DNA from: Irpex lacteus | Lineage: Eukaryota; Basidiomycota; Agaricomycetes; Polyporales; Irpicaceae | DNA: 64,000 nucleotides | Direction: 5' to 3' | NCBI GenBank assembly: GCA_001986395.2 | Contig: MQVO02000011.1 | Coordinates: 248,001 to 312,000, forward strand | Shown: positions 34,787 through 47,105 of the stretch, piece by piece | How positions within the stretch are numbered: position 1 is the stretch's first letter | Layout: each line of letters starts with the position of its first letter | Translations under genes and position numbers: made by a program | The notes under the pieces: generated by a model | What the model was told of the DNA's origin: nothing | Database searches by the model: none | What the model saw: the letters and a program-made list of their open reading frames with translations, nothing else

Positions 34787-37700
34787 ATGGAGTCCGCTCG
34801 AATTACGCAGTTCTTCGCTGAACAAGAGCAGCGCATGAGTGCCTCGGGTGAGTCTCGAGACGAATTTATTATGAGGCTTGCTCGAACACGGCCAGCGTTA
34901 GTAAGATCCTAATGACTTCTGATGATTTTGTGCATTAAATCACTTCCAATTAGACCACAATTGAACGAAGCAAGGCACCGCAAACTCTTCGACGCTGCGC
35001 AGTCCGAAGAGTCATCAGAACCGCTCACCGGTGCGAACCAGAAGCCTCGCCACCCCGATGCAGACTCTAAAGGGATGTCCTATGAAAAGGAAGTCCACTC
35101 AGCCGCGTCAGTGTCTGCTTCATCTAAGACGCATTCACCAGGTACGTCTTCTGCAGCTAACATGACAAAGTGCGACACGCTTTCTAATTTCATTTCACCA
35201 CGCGTCGTCACTACAGCACCGCCAGCTGACCTTCCCGAATCCATCTCGAAGCGCAAGTCTCCTGACTCAGAGCCTGGACTGGTCGAGGAAGATGGTCGCC
35301 CTGGGAAGAAGACACGACATCACAATGACGGTGACAGAGTCTCTGACCCACACGGGAGATCTGCCGCGGCACCACCCGTGACAAGCACCCGCCAGACGGA
35401 GAAACCGTACGCTTTCCGTTAGCTCGTACTTTCACAAGTCTGATCACCACGAATTCACAGCAGCGAGAGAGGCCCAGCCGCGATGAACCGACAGAAGAAG
35501 CCGCGGGAAGGTAATGAACAACGTCGCGCCGAAGCGACCGTAGGCCTTCGCACGATAGCGCACCCGAGCGACCGAATGGCCCGCAACAATCACGACGCAA
35601 TGATAGCGGCCATGAAACGAAAATGAAAGAGACGCTTCCAGTACGCAACTCCGACGGCGGCATTGGTATAACGAATTCCAAAGCTGCGGATGTCCGAGGA
35701 CGTCCAGAGGGATCCAAAAATCCACTTACAGTGCCCGGCGATGGTATGTCTGGAAAGAAAGTCTCAGGGCCCTCCCAGCCTCGTGCGTTAGCTGCAGCCA
35801 CAAAGCCGGCCCACTCTAGAAGTGCAAGTACCGCTGGGAGTAGCAAATCCACCAAGCAGTCAAGCCAGACCGTTCGTCAAGGTTCTGTCAAGTCCGCGGG
35901 CTTTTCCGCAAAGCCGCCTCTGCTCATTCCTCGGTACAGCGAGATCAAAAGGACGAAGAAAGACGGTACCCCCAGGGCGCCAGTGGACATGATCTTGCCG
36001 TTCAACGTGTAGCAAAGAAACGCCAACAGATAGAAGACAAGACCTTGTGTGATTCGGGGCCCATTCAAATGGGCGACTTCATCGACCGGCTATACCAATT
36101 CTACGACGAGGAAGAAATGAAGCGGCGGGGCAGCAAGTCAAAGCTTTTCAGCGGTTTGGTCATTTTCTTTTGCTCATCAGACTATCGAGAAATTAGTATG
36201 AGTGCGAGGAAGAAACTTAAGATGGCGAGTGGTTGCATCCTGACGGTAACGACGCATGATATTAACGGATTCATTTCTACGACAGTTGGTCGCCCACGGT
36301 GCAACGATTGTCCCGACCTTCGACCAGGAACGGGTGACCCATATTGTCGTGCAGGACGATGTGAAGGAACCACGCCAGCTTCTTTCACGCGCGAAGCTGG
36401 ATACCATTGATGACGTCCCGGAACGAGTCCCCTATCTTACGGTGGGCATGGGCAGAAGAAAGTCAGAAGAAGCGTTCGCTTCAACCTATTCACCAGTTTC
36501 CTGCGTTCAAGACACGAATTACTTTTCCTCCGGGTTATGTTCCTCCGAGTCCACCGCCAGATTCAGAGCCCCGGACGCAACCATCTCGGAAGGCGTCAAC
36601 TACTCGTACTCTCCCAAAGCAGACACGTCAATCTGATTCAGAGGATTCAAATGACAGTGGGGACGAGAAGATCAGGTACGTTTTACCCCATAATTCGTCT
36701 TCTACGCCTCGAGGTCACTCATAGGCTGGCCTTCGCGGCATCCTCAGTGATTGGTCAGAACTGCAAGAACGCATTCCCAAAGCAGGCTCAGTAGCGCTAA
36801 AGAACAACAAAGCGGACCCTCTAGCGGAGTTCTACGACCAGGCACGGGAGGAAATAGACATCGAGGTGAGTGCCATTCCCTTTTCTGCATGAACACCGTT
36901 CAATTGTAGTCATCTGCACCCGCACCACCGTATCAATCATTGCATAGTACTTGCACGGTCGAGGAGGACAGGAACAGGGAATGAACCTACTGCTGACGAA
37001 GAAGCAGAAGACACTGTTAGCGAGCCTCGTGTTCCCGGCGAGGCCAAGCTGAAGGGGGTGAGTATGCTCGTTTTGGTTCGAAGGGTATGACGCCTGGGAT
37101 ATCCAATGCAATGCTAATCTGGCCTCATCTTGGACGCTGTGCATGGTCCAGGCCTTTCAGTGCGACAAGAAGCCGGACACCAAACGACGACAGAGTTGCC
37201 CGAACCAGGACGTCATTGATACGGTGAGAGCCTTGGTAATGTGTAAAGCGTGATTTGTCTGACTCCGGGAATGCCACTTTAGCTTGCTGAACTCAAAGCT
37301 TTGCATGAAACTAAGGGAACAGCCGAGGACAAATGGCGCGTCTTTGCATATCAGAAGAGTAAGCAGACAGATGGTATATTCCTGTACTGGTTAGGAGACT
37401 CAACGCACGGTCGTGCATTGACGTAGTGCTTGGCCCACTTCGTGCCTACCCGAAGCGTATCGAATCAGAAGAGGAGGCAAGGAGCATTAATGGGGTGGGT
37501 GATAAGACTGCGAAGAAGGTGCGTATGCTGCGGATGGGTCATCGCTATGAGCGCATTTCTCACGACCTCATTTACCTTTCACAGATCATGGAAATCATAA
37601 AGACGGGTAGCCTCCGGCGCATCTCATATGAACGGACGCAAGATGTTCATATTGTTCTCGCCTTCCAAGGAATCTATGGTGTCGGTGAGTGATTGCTGCA

Positions 37701-38984
37701 GAACCCAAGATAGACTCCTAGCCCTGACTTGTCCAATCTAGGGCAAAAGACAGCGTACCAGTGGTATGCTAGCGGATGCCGCTCGTTGGATGATATTAGG
37801 GAAGGCAAGTTTGGCGTCAAGCTGTCTTCGGCGCAGCAAATTGGCCTCAAGTTCTATGACGGTTGGTAGCTCCTCTCGTCAGTTCAACCTGTCAGCCGTC
37901 CGGCTAAGTCCTATACGTAGATATAAACACAAGAATGCCCCGGAACGAAGCGAAGGAGATTTTCGGTATTATCAAGACCATAGGTGCGCTGGCCCATTTT
38001 GTCTACTTGCGTTCACGCTCATGGCCGTACATTAGCGCTGCAAATGGACCCACATCTCTTTATCGAGATTATGGGCAGTTACCGAAGGTTCGTACCTACA
38101 TTCGTATCCGAACGCCGGCCATTTGATAATCCGGTGGTGTGTTAAAGGGGTAAAGAAACCTGTGGTGACATCGATATACTCATCACTCGTCCCACATCAG
38201 ACGGGAAAACGCACGTTGGTGAGTTACAGTTGAAAGCTCTCGACGGAGCCGAGTATACTCATGATTAGTAGGTGTGCTCGCCCGTCTTATTGATGAGTTG
38301 CATGCACGCAAAGTCATCACTGAGCATCTGTCTGTTCCCGAGAACTGGCACGATTTGGAGCTGTGTTATCGCGGATTGTGCAGAAGGGATGGGATGGGCA
38401 AGCGGAGACGGATTGGTAACCAGTTCTCTGACTGTGTCTGATTCCATTGTATTGAAAGATGCGTCGCTTTACAGATTTCCTCACTGTGCCATACGAGTCA
38501 AGAGGGGCGGCCTTGTTGTACTATACGGTGTGTATCATCGTCCGGTCTCAGGAATTCCTTCCTTATTCTGATTTCTCCTCCGACACCGTAGGGAGATGAT
38601 ATAGTGAGTTATCTCTCAGTACTTCTATGCTAATGGTACCTCTGACTTCCCTCATCTCACCAGTTCAATCGCTCGATGCGCTTGAAGGCCAATAAGATGG
38701 GATATTCCTTGAATCAGCGCGGTCTCTACAAGGATGTTATCAGAGATCCATCGAATCGTATGAAGAAGCTTCACAATGGTACGTCACAAGATTCAGCCAA
38801 TAGCTTCCGTTATTCATCACCTGTTTTACGACACCCAGGTACAATAATGGCTTCTGAGACTGAGAGGGAAATATTTGACATCCTACGTAAGATTTCGAAA
38901 GTTGTGCTCTATGTGCTGACAACTCATGCATAATCACTCCCAGGTGTTCCTTGGCAAGAACCACACGAGCGAGTTCGCAGTTGA
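34787..38984 (+). CDS. POL4: Family X DNA polymerase, Pol4/lambda type
   Basis: Gap-filling polymerase for end joining and base excision repair in the nucleus. The ATG at 34787 starts MESARITQFFAEQEQRM. A long basic and Ser/Pro-rich region follows, then a BRCT domain (LFSGLVIFF, QLVAHGATIVPTFDQ, VTHIVVQDDV; about 36150-36390). The polymerase core has the lyase/HhH part (FAYQK, LRAYPKRIES, INGVGDKTAKK), the fingers HhH (FQGIYGVG, QTAYQWY-like), and the catalytic motif GSYRR with GDIDILIT (near 38080-38190), where the two Asp bind metal. RGLYKDVI and the final FDILRVPWQEPHERVRS end at 38984. Many short introns interrupt it. Order and motifs fit polymerase lambda/Pol4; terminal transferase is excluded by fungal origin. 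Exact exon limits in the middle region (35400-36100) are uncertain. Confidence 0.85.
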
Positions 38985-39305
38985 TCAGCAATAAGTAAAT
39001 GTATCGATAGCTTTTCGATCCCGTGTATTCAGTATTGCTTCATAACCACCTAGCTGTAGTCTTTGCACAAATGTATCTCTTGTACACCATACAAAGTACA
39101 AAGATGAGTACTTATGTCGTCGCGAATGGATTTTCTTATGCAATGATGTCGAAGTACCTGGTGAAAGCACATTATGGGCGTCTGTTCGATTGATCGATTC
39201 TCCCACGTGGTCTCAGATTTTTCATAGTCGAGAGTTATCGCGCCCCCATCTTTCTCTTCAACTACCACCTCTCTCTTCCTTTCTTTCTCTCTCCTCGTCT
39301 TCAAA
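38985..39305. promoter_or_regulatory. Promoter region of the elongation factor gene
   Basis: About 320 bases. The last 80 are a CT-rich tract (near 39240-39300) directly before the start codon, a common feature of strongly expressed fungal genes. Confidence 0.45.
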
Positions 39306-40989
39306 ATGTCTCTCGGAACGTTGTGGACTGTCCCCATTCAGCCTCAGGGCAAGCGTGTAAGTTTGTGGTGTTCTACAGCCACCAAAATAGCCCAGATCTA
39401 ACAGATATGTATAGATTCGTGCTGCTGCCGCTTTCGCGGGCTTGAAGCTTGATTTGCCCGAGAACTACGTTCACTTCGAGGACAACAAAAAGCCGGAGTT
39501 CCTCGCCAAGTTCCCACACGGAAAGATCCCGGCCCTCGAGACTAAGGACGGCTTCCGTGTCTTCGAGACAACTGCGATCGCCCGTTACAGTAAGTGGCCA
39601 TTTTGATTACATGCATTTGCGCACTTTTGTGCAAAAGCTTGACTGTATCAAGTGACGAGTATGATGAGAATCATTCACAATCAGTTATCCCTGTCTTAAC
39701 AACAATGTCGAGACTTTAACCAGATTCTGACTCGTTCACATTTCATAATTGCTAGACTTTTAGCTGATTTTCTTGCTTTTAGTTGCTTCCATCGCTCCTA
39801 ACTCCACCCTCCTTCCTTCTGACCCCAAGGATGCCGCCCTCGTTGACCAGTGGATCTCCGTTGCCGACAGCGAGATTCTCTTCCCCACCAACATTGTTAA
39901 CCAGCTGTGCCGCGGTGTGTTGCAATACACCAAGCCCGTAAGTAGCATTCACGAAGCTCGTAATGTCAGTATCTAAATATTCCGGTCGCAGGTTCACACC
40001 ACCTTCGTTGAGCGTGCTATCCGTGGATTGACCACCGTTGAGAACCACCTCGCTACCCGTACTTTCCTTGTTGGCGAGCGCATCACCCTTGCCGACATCA
40101 CTCTCGCATCCGTTGTTCAGCGCGCGAGCCCCATCGTTCTTGACGCTGAGACCCGCAAGAACTTCCCCAACACCTTCCGTCATGCTGAGACCATCGTCAA
40201 CCAGCCCTCACTGAAGGAGATTTTCGGCCCGATTGAGTATCCCGAGAAGGCTCTGCAATTCGTGCCCCCTGCTAAGGAGAAGAAGGAGCCCAAGCCTGCT
40301 GCTGCCCCGACACCCAAGGCTGAGAAGAAGCCCAAGAAGGAGGAGAACGATGACGATGATGACGACCTTGTGCCCAAGGAGGAGCCCAAGGCTAAGAACC
40401 CCCTCGACTCGCTCCCCAAGTCCTCTTTCAACCTTGAGGACTGGAAGCGCGCATACTCCAACAAGGAGACTCGTGGCCCCGGTGGATCTCTTGAGTGGTT
40501 CTACCAGAAGTGAGTTCCTTCTATGAGTTGTACGCTCTTGTTTTACTAACCCTACATATTAGCTTCGACAAGGAGGGCTTCTCCCTCTGGCGCATCGACT
40601 ACAAGTACAACGATGAGCTGACCGCCGTCTTCATGTCTTCCAACCTCATCGGCGGTCTCTTCGCCCGCCTCGAGGCTTCCCGCAAATACCTCTTCGGCTC
40701 CGTCGGTGTTCTCGGCGAGGCCAACAACTCTGTCATCAGCGGTGTCCTCATCGCTCGTGGACAGGACATCCAGCCCGTCATCGACGTTGCCCCCGATTGG
40801 GAGTCTTACACCTTCAAGAAGCTCGACCTCGACAACGCCGAGGACAAGGCTTTCTTCGAGGCTGCTAACGCTTGGGATCTTGAGATCGATGGCAAGAAGT
40901 GGGCTGATGGCAAGAACGTGAGTGTCATTGCAATATATCTCGCTATTAACACATGCTAATATCACCTCCCATTATTACAGTTCAAGTAA
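39306..40989 (+). CDS. Translation elongation factor 1B gamma
   Basis: Subunit of the eEF1B exchange factor that recharges eEF1A with GTP during protein synthesis; it has a GST-like N-terminus. The ATG at 39306 reads MSLGTLWTVPIQPQGKRI. GST-fold motifs follow (FAKFPHGK-type LAKFPHGKIPALE, TTAIARYIASIAP, GERITLADITLASV). A Lys/Glu/Asp-rich linker (KKPKKEENDDDDDD, near 40340) leads to the eEF1B-gamma domain: LPKSSFNLEDWKRAYSN, WFYQNFDKEGFSLWRIDYKY, FMSSNLIGGLFARLEASRKY and WADGKNFK, ending at 40989. The five introns include a tiny last coding exon (FK and stop). Codon use is very biased to C in third positions, as for highly expressed genes. The length of about 415 residues is usual. Confidence 0.95.
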
Positions 40990-41334
40990 ACGCATCGTTT
41001 GCTGAGGTTTCTTTATGTTCTTTCTTTTGTACTGTTGCTGGTATCATTAGTTGTATCCATCCATCCTTCTTTCCTCTGTCTCGATAGATCATCGTCCCTT
41101 GCTCTCTTGATGTATTCCGTTCGTGTATAACTTGTAGTCAAGCGAAGAGAAATGAAACGGAACTCAATCTAAATCATCATGTCGGCATAGAGTGGAATGC
41201 GCGCACATCGACGCTCACAACGGCCTCTGGGCTCGGGTTGGCAGACGCACTTGAGTCGAGTTTCGTCCGTAGTACTTCAAGGCGTATTGTATAAGTACAG
41301 TTTCAACCAAGTTCATGATCAGATCTAGACGAGA
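40990..41334. other. 3' region of the elongation factor gene
   Basis: Convergent spacer with T-rich sequence right after the stop codon, ending where the inverted duplication (copy B) begins. No gene is seen. Confidence 0.4.
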
Positions 41335-43358
41335 CTCAAAGTTCTATCCATATAGTGGTCTAGGTTACATGGGATGTTTGCAGATGTACAGTACAAACGA
41401 GAAACAGTACTATGTGCGTGATCATATGCGAGCAGCACATGATGAGTTCCGAGTTGGATGGGGTATGGAGGCGAAGACAAGAAACAGTAAGTAGGACGTG
41501 AAGATGAGGAGGTAGGGGAACCATATAGATCTCGAATACACTGGCAAAGAGTCACTAGTCACAGCCGATAGCGGTAAAGTGACATAGACGGTAGCACGCA
41601 CAGCTGGTGCAAGGAGAGAAAAAGACACATCCAAGGCAGCGAGAAACTACAAGAACGATAACAATGATCACAACTGGGAAATGAGGACAAGAGCAGGCGA
41701 TATGCTGAGGAGTTGTAACGAAAACAGAGGCAACAATCGATAACGGCGAGAGAAAGAGGAGTAGGTACGATGAAAACAGAAACAGAGGCTTCCGAATGTG
41801 GAGAAGAAGAAAGAGTGTTCCAATGTCAGTGAAGTTGACGTTGAGGTGAGTGACAGGTTATGTGGGGAGCGTTGTAGTCCGATGATAGGTTGTATGGACG
41901 AGGAATGCCATTATGAATCGACAAGGGCGATAGCTCATTTGCCCCTTCGGGAGGCGGCGTACTATAACTGATCAGTTTCGTTGGTTGGGCCGATCGCAGA
42001 AGCTGCGTCGTCGGGGGACAATCCTTGCAAACCATCACTCAGTGTTCTAACGGACGAGAGGAACTCGTCGCGAGCGGTAGAAGAGCCTGAGGCGTTTACG
42101 TGGGAGGATTGGCTGTAATGGTGTGTGTCAAGGTCTTCCCCTGTCTTCCCCTTGAACCTGAGCTGCGATAGTGAGCGGATATTCACTATATTCCGGATAG
42201 CGGCGAGCACAGCTATAATAACAACGCTAACGCATCCAATTGGTGGCAGGGTTATGCCTCGAGTTGTAAGTGAGCTCGGTGGGCTGGAGTGCGCGGCGTT
42301 GAAAGCGCATGTTGGGGCTATGAGGGGGCCGCCATGCATATAGTACGAGGCCATACATAAGCCAAAGGAGATCATGCTCCTAAATTTAATATAGTCAACC
42401 CAAGAAGATCGAGTAATAGATGATTGTTTTAATTTACCATATCAAAGACGAAAATGGGGTGGCAAAGCACTGTGCGATGGCTTCAAGTTGAGGCTCATTC
42501 AGGCGCTCCTAACAGTTGTCGTCAGAATCAACAGTTATCCTAGCATAGGTGTGAAATCGGTGGCTTACCATAACGAGCTGTAAAGCTGTCGCATTCACTC
42601 TCATCACACGCAAGGAAATCGTAATGATTAAAGAGTTGGTGGCGCAGTCCAGACTGATCAGGAATGCGATGACGGCAAGAGTTTGCGACAGCGGGTCTTG
42701 GGACTCTAGAGCCGTAGATCCACTGACACTTTGAGGAAAGAGGGGAGCAATCTTAGTTTAGGTATACCCAAGCTTATAGAAATACTTACTATAAAATAGA
42801 AGATGCAAGGACTAGCGAAAAGCAGCATTGCACCAAAACTTCGTTAATCAACGATATCCACAATGCTGTATGATCTCGCGGTCCAGTCTGAGGCAAAGAC
42901 AGCCGATTGGCTGTCATTGAGCTGAGAAAGTTGTAGTGGTGAGACCCCAGGATGACATGAGTGTATAGATGGGTCGAGATGAGTGCAAGGAGCCCAACGA
43001 CGTTCTGTACACCGGTGACTGTGCGCGATAAGCCTCTCCATATTGTGTTGTCATTGAACTTGGTCTTCCGGCCAGCTTGAGCGTTATTTTTCAGGCTATT
43101 TTCTAGGTCTATACAAAGTGAAATGTTAGGACCAGAGCATAATCACAACGATGTTGGCATCTACGAACTTGAAGGTGGAGTACTGTAGGCCACCGCGCCA
43201 TATCCCACGCGAGTAGGGCGGGACGGGCCGTTGTCCAGGATGCCTGACATACTGGCTTTCCCGATTCTCCTGCTCCCAGGTGAGAGTAAGTAGTTAGCAC
43301 TCAACAGAGAGTTCAGAGAGTAATATCTCAAGGAGATTGAAGAGAGAGAGATACTTCA
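41335..43358 (-). repeat. Segmental duplication, copy B (inverted partner at 10845-12855)
   Basis: Reverse-orientation match to 10845-12855, covering the 3' flank, the complete membrane-protein gene with introns and about 110 bases of 5' flank. The 5' flank shares a GAAGTAT/CT-rich block followed by ACTCTCTG.TGAGTGCTA. Edges were estimated by eye. No target-site duplication or transposon gene was found at the edges. Confidence 0.85.
41962..43250 (-). CDS. Multi-pass membrane protein of unknown function, copy B
   Basis: Paralogue of the gene at 10966-12289, and likewise unrecognised. Read from the ATG at 43250 (MSGILDNGPSRPTRVGYG), an intron joins to NDNTIWRGLSRTV, then the same membrane segments: VVGLLALISTHLYTHVI, INEVLVQCCFSLVLASS, AVIAFLISLDCATNSLII and MISFGLCMASYYM, plus a last helix CVSVVIIAVLAAIRNIVNI. 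The loop after YYMHGG is shorter than in copy A. The tail ends with AIGPTNETDQL at 41962. Splice sites and frame are kept throughout, so the gene looks functional. The differences are mostly in loops and tails while helices are conserved, which suggests both copies have been under selection. It lies between the elongation factor and GPHR genes. Confidence 0.75.
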
Positions 43359-43528
43359 CGGTCGCAATGGGGTGATCCTCATGTCACTACTTAGTCAACC
43401 GCGAAGGTCTTTTAGGGTCTCCCTGGTCCTTGACGTTGGGAGTCTAATCCACATATCCAAAAGTTGCTATCAGGCTATGCACAGCCTACGGCAGATACAA
43501 TCTGTTGCACCGACATGAGTGAAGCAGG

Positions 43529-45639
43529 TCAAACTTCTACCACGCCCACGCCGCAGATCCTCTGACTAAACCACCTCACAAGGGCAGTAAACCCCGCTGC
43601 GACGAGAAACGAGCCGTCAAACACAGCCCCGAACACTTGGTACTCTGGGAGAGTAGAGAACAAGTTGACAACGCCAATGTCGGGAGTAGTATCCGGGTGT
43701 GATTGGAGTGGGGGAGGAAAAGAGGTGCGGAGTTGGACGAGCGTTGAGAGCAGGTAGATTCCCTGTAGAGATTTATGACGTCAAGACTGGGCAATTGCAT
43801 GCGGCGAGGAGAAGTTGAAAGACGAGAGCTCGAATGTGCTGCTTACCATTAGTTGGGCGACCATGAGAAGCATAAGGGATGCTCCTAAGTTGCGACTTGT
43901 GACTCTCAGGGCCTATAGATATCGTCATGAGATGAGATTGGCAGGGATGACGATATGAGACAACGATACGCACTCTTGTAACTCCACGGAGGACAAGCCG
44001 AATGCTGCTCAATATGATGATACCAACGAGCGCGAGGTTGATTTGTCGTGCCATCAATGCCACATCCTCGTGTTGAAAGTGTACCTTTGGTATGAGAGAT
44101 ACTAGATATGCAAGAAGGATCGTGATGAAATCCGTCCTTGGACCGTCACCACTTGGAGCGCCATCTGGAGTCGATGTTGGAACTTGGGTGCGGGATGGTA
44201 TGACAAGATTCACGATGGCCTAAGTACCCAATGAGTGACGAGTTTCCACTCAGAGTGATAGGAAAATATACTCACGACGAAGATACGATAAACACAATAG
44301 ATCGCAAATAGGCATCCTCCAAAGTTGAAGATTCTTCCACCAAACGTCCTCGAAAACTTCGCATCGTCTCGTAGCTGCTTCAGTCCCTCGAGGTTCCGGG
44401 CCATTTGTGACTCTAACGCTTCGAGTCCAGCGATCTCTTGCATTGAACTGCTCATATCGCTTGTGCGTTGCACACGACGTACGGTACCGCCAGCATTGCC
44501 TTCTGCAGCATCCGCCTCTCTTTGAGAGGTGAAGCTAGGAACAAAACTGGTGAACCACGACGAGCTATTCTGTTGACCTGCATCTCCTTGCTTGGCGAGA
44601 GCAGCTCTTCGCTCCGCTAGATCATTTCGTACGCGTCGCAGACCATCATCAGCTCTTGAGATCTGGTCATCCGTAGGAGCTGGTCTTGAATTCTCGTATG
44701 AGCATTAGGTACGCACAACTCGAAGCTTCGTACATTACCTTGAAGTACGCGATAGGATGGGGAAGAACCTCCATGCGTTGTTCACTGCACCAAAGCCTGA
44801 CAGTAGCCCTAGAATGACGGTCCCCACCACTGTCAGCCGCGCGAACACGACGCTTGTGGTACCAGTGGATGTGAATTCCCCCGGTAAGGGAACAAACGAG
44901 AGGAGGAAGAGGAAGAGGCCAACGGGGAGTGCGGTGAGGAACAACCGTGTGGTATTGGGACGTTGGAAGCCTTGCAAACCTAATGATAGTTAGCGTAGTA
45001 AGCATCAGAGAAAGAACACGCAAACCAGATGACGATCGATAGCTCAGAACAAGACTATAGGCCAGAGGTATGATCGCTATGATGCAGATAACGAGGATCG
45101 CGAGCGAGATGTTCCAATGTAACAAGCGTGTTCTGTGATCAATATGGGAAGGACCGGGTTAACACATATTCCCAGAAGAAGCCCAACGTGGGACGCTATC
45201 GATACTCACCGAGGGTGTAGAACGTCTAGAGCCTGAAACATCAGGAGAAGGAAAAGTGTGCAGCATTCCGAGAAGCATAGAGAAAAGATTGCGCGCGACA
45301 GCGTGGAGTGAAAAGTACGCTTTATGGAAATAATTGTCGTCTCATGTGGTTTTTGTGCAGCCGTTGAGGGCGCTGGTAACGCCTGTAGCTCCAGTTCGCT
45401 GTCGTCTGCAGTAGTGACTAGCGAATGGCCTTCATCTGCTGACAAGTTTTGCAAGTCATGATACAGACTTTGCAAAAGGAACTTTCTTGAGCTATAGAAT
45501 AGCACAATCCTGGAATGTCTTGGTGTTAGTTACCTTCGGTGGGACTACTATTGCACCGCCGAGAGATGGGTGCAAACCTGAGAGATAGCACAATCGCTGT
45601 CTCAATTCCTGCTACAGACATGGTGGCCGCTGAAGCCAT
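43529..45639 (-). CDS. Golgi pH regulator / GTG-type membrane protein
   Basis: Multi-pass membrane protein of the GPHR/ABA-GPCR family, known in animals as a Golgi anion channel and in plants as GTG proteins. The ATG at 45639 starts MASAATMSVAGIETAIV; an intron joins to IVLFYSSRKFLLQSLY. After the first helices (FSLCFSECCTLFLLLMF; ISLAILVICIIAIIPLAYSL) comes the conserved LSGFGAVNNAW (near 44770), typical of the family. The coiled-coil region (EIAGLEALESQMARNLEGL) leads to FSRTFGGRIFNFGGCLFAIY (near 44330) and the C-terminal helices (INLALVGIIILSSIRLVL, GASLMLLMVAQLM and VFGAVFDGSFLVAAGFTAL), ending at 43529. At least seven short introns were seen. A shorter start at 45621 (MSVAGIE) is possible. 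Confidence 0.88.
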
Positions 45640-47105
45640 ACTGGGAGCAGTTTCATCTAAAGAGTTACTAGTCCAGCCTGATGTTTCGTCAGCTCTGGCC
45701 AGGAGTGAAGGCGGCCATGCGACTCACTTCCGACATGAAAGTCTTAGTCAAAGAAAGATAGTCATTTTGGCGCTGAGGTTGTGGCGTTTTCAGCGCTCAA
45801 CGTGACCCATTTACGTATTACTTTCAACTTGAACTTCGACGTTCTCATGCTCTGGTCATATCATCACCAAGCTCGCCGTATGTGCACAGAAGAGATTGTC
45901 AGCGCAACTTGACAAGTTCTGTGTGACTGCATCTTGCATTCCCGGTTTAAACCGTGAATACTCGAGTACAAAGTATAGTTGCGCCAGAGGCCGGATACAC
46001 CGTGTCTCGACGACCCTCACTGATTATGGTACGGCATCCGTCGGGACTACATGGATGTTGCGTCCGAAGCCAAGGCTGATCACCTTCTCCTGTTTATCTA
46101 GCATCCAGGGTCACATCTGCTCAATCTCCTCGGTGCACGTTGAACGAGAATGGTATGTCCCTCAGCCATTATCGGAATTCCGAATTCTGTCGTTCTCATG
46201 CAATCACCATCAGGCACTAGCTTCTCCTGCACAATGTGGACATGCTGCATAAATCAGATATTTGATAGAGTAAACAGCAATACACTGCGTACGCAGCGGT
46301 CGGTAGCCACTCTTGGCTCCCGTTCTCCAACGGAAACAGTGTTTTGGTGCATCAACCAGGCTGGCGAGGCCGACTGCCTCAATTCTGGTTTCATCTCACG
46401 TCTGTCATAGCATTCGGCCGCTGAGACGAGTAAGCAGCTCTTCTGTTTCGGCGAAGCCGACCACTGTGCGGCTCTCCGGCGAAGGGCAGTGTTTCTCGGT
46501 AAGCTCAGCTATGCCTCTCACGACTATGTTACGTAGAAGCCCTTGGGCGTAAATCCGCGTCGTTAGGACTTGACTGGACGTCAGATGCATCTAATTTATC
46601 GACATAGAACGTCAGCGTCGCTTCCAGTACAAGACCATGATGCATATTACCCTGGATGAAATATGTGTTATCTGTCAAAGGTTCGCTCCTAAACCTTTGC
46701 CGTGTCTATGATACTAACCAAATGTTGTAGATCATCTCCATTTTGGAGTAGGAGTGCACATGTACCTTGTGTCTACTATTCGAAATCCATGCAGGCACAG
46801 CTCTGATTCATTTCTTGGTCGGTCTTTAGCACCACCATGAGAAAGGATTACATGTGCTCGCAGAAGGTTCAAGGCGGTGTGGCGGCACCCTCCCCGTCTC
46901 TCCAACCAGATGAAGGGGGATTGTAATGGCAAACAACCTACGTTACTCATGTACAGCTCTCAGGCGCATTCGGAGCCGTGTCATAACCTGTCACCGCCTC
47001 TTGTTCCCATGTTTTCATGGCAAAGACCGATCATAGCTCATGGGCCGGGTGTATAAAGTCTGAGAGGAAACGAGGTGTTCGTTCAAGCACTTGCTCGTGC
47101 TCAAC
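45640..47105. other. Intergenic region with no gene seen
   Basis: About 1.5 kb between GPHR and oxalate decarboxylase, transcribed away from each other, so it carries both promoters. A TATA-like box (GGTGTATAAAGTC, near 47050) lies about 55 bases before the oxalate decarboxylase start and is probably its core promoter. The open frames in between lack splice-linked continuation and motifs. Confidence 0.5.

Noticed and set aside
35211..35855. 214-residue open frame on the minus strand
   Set aside because: It overlaps the Ser/Pro-rich part of the polymerase gene; no domain or splice-linked continuation was found.
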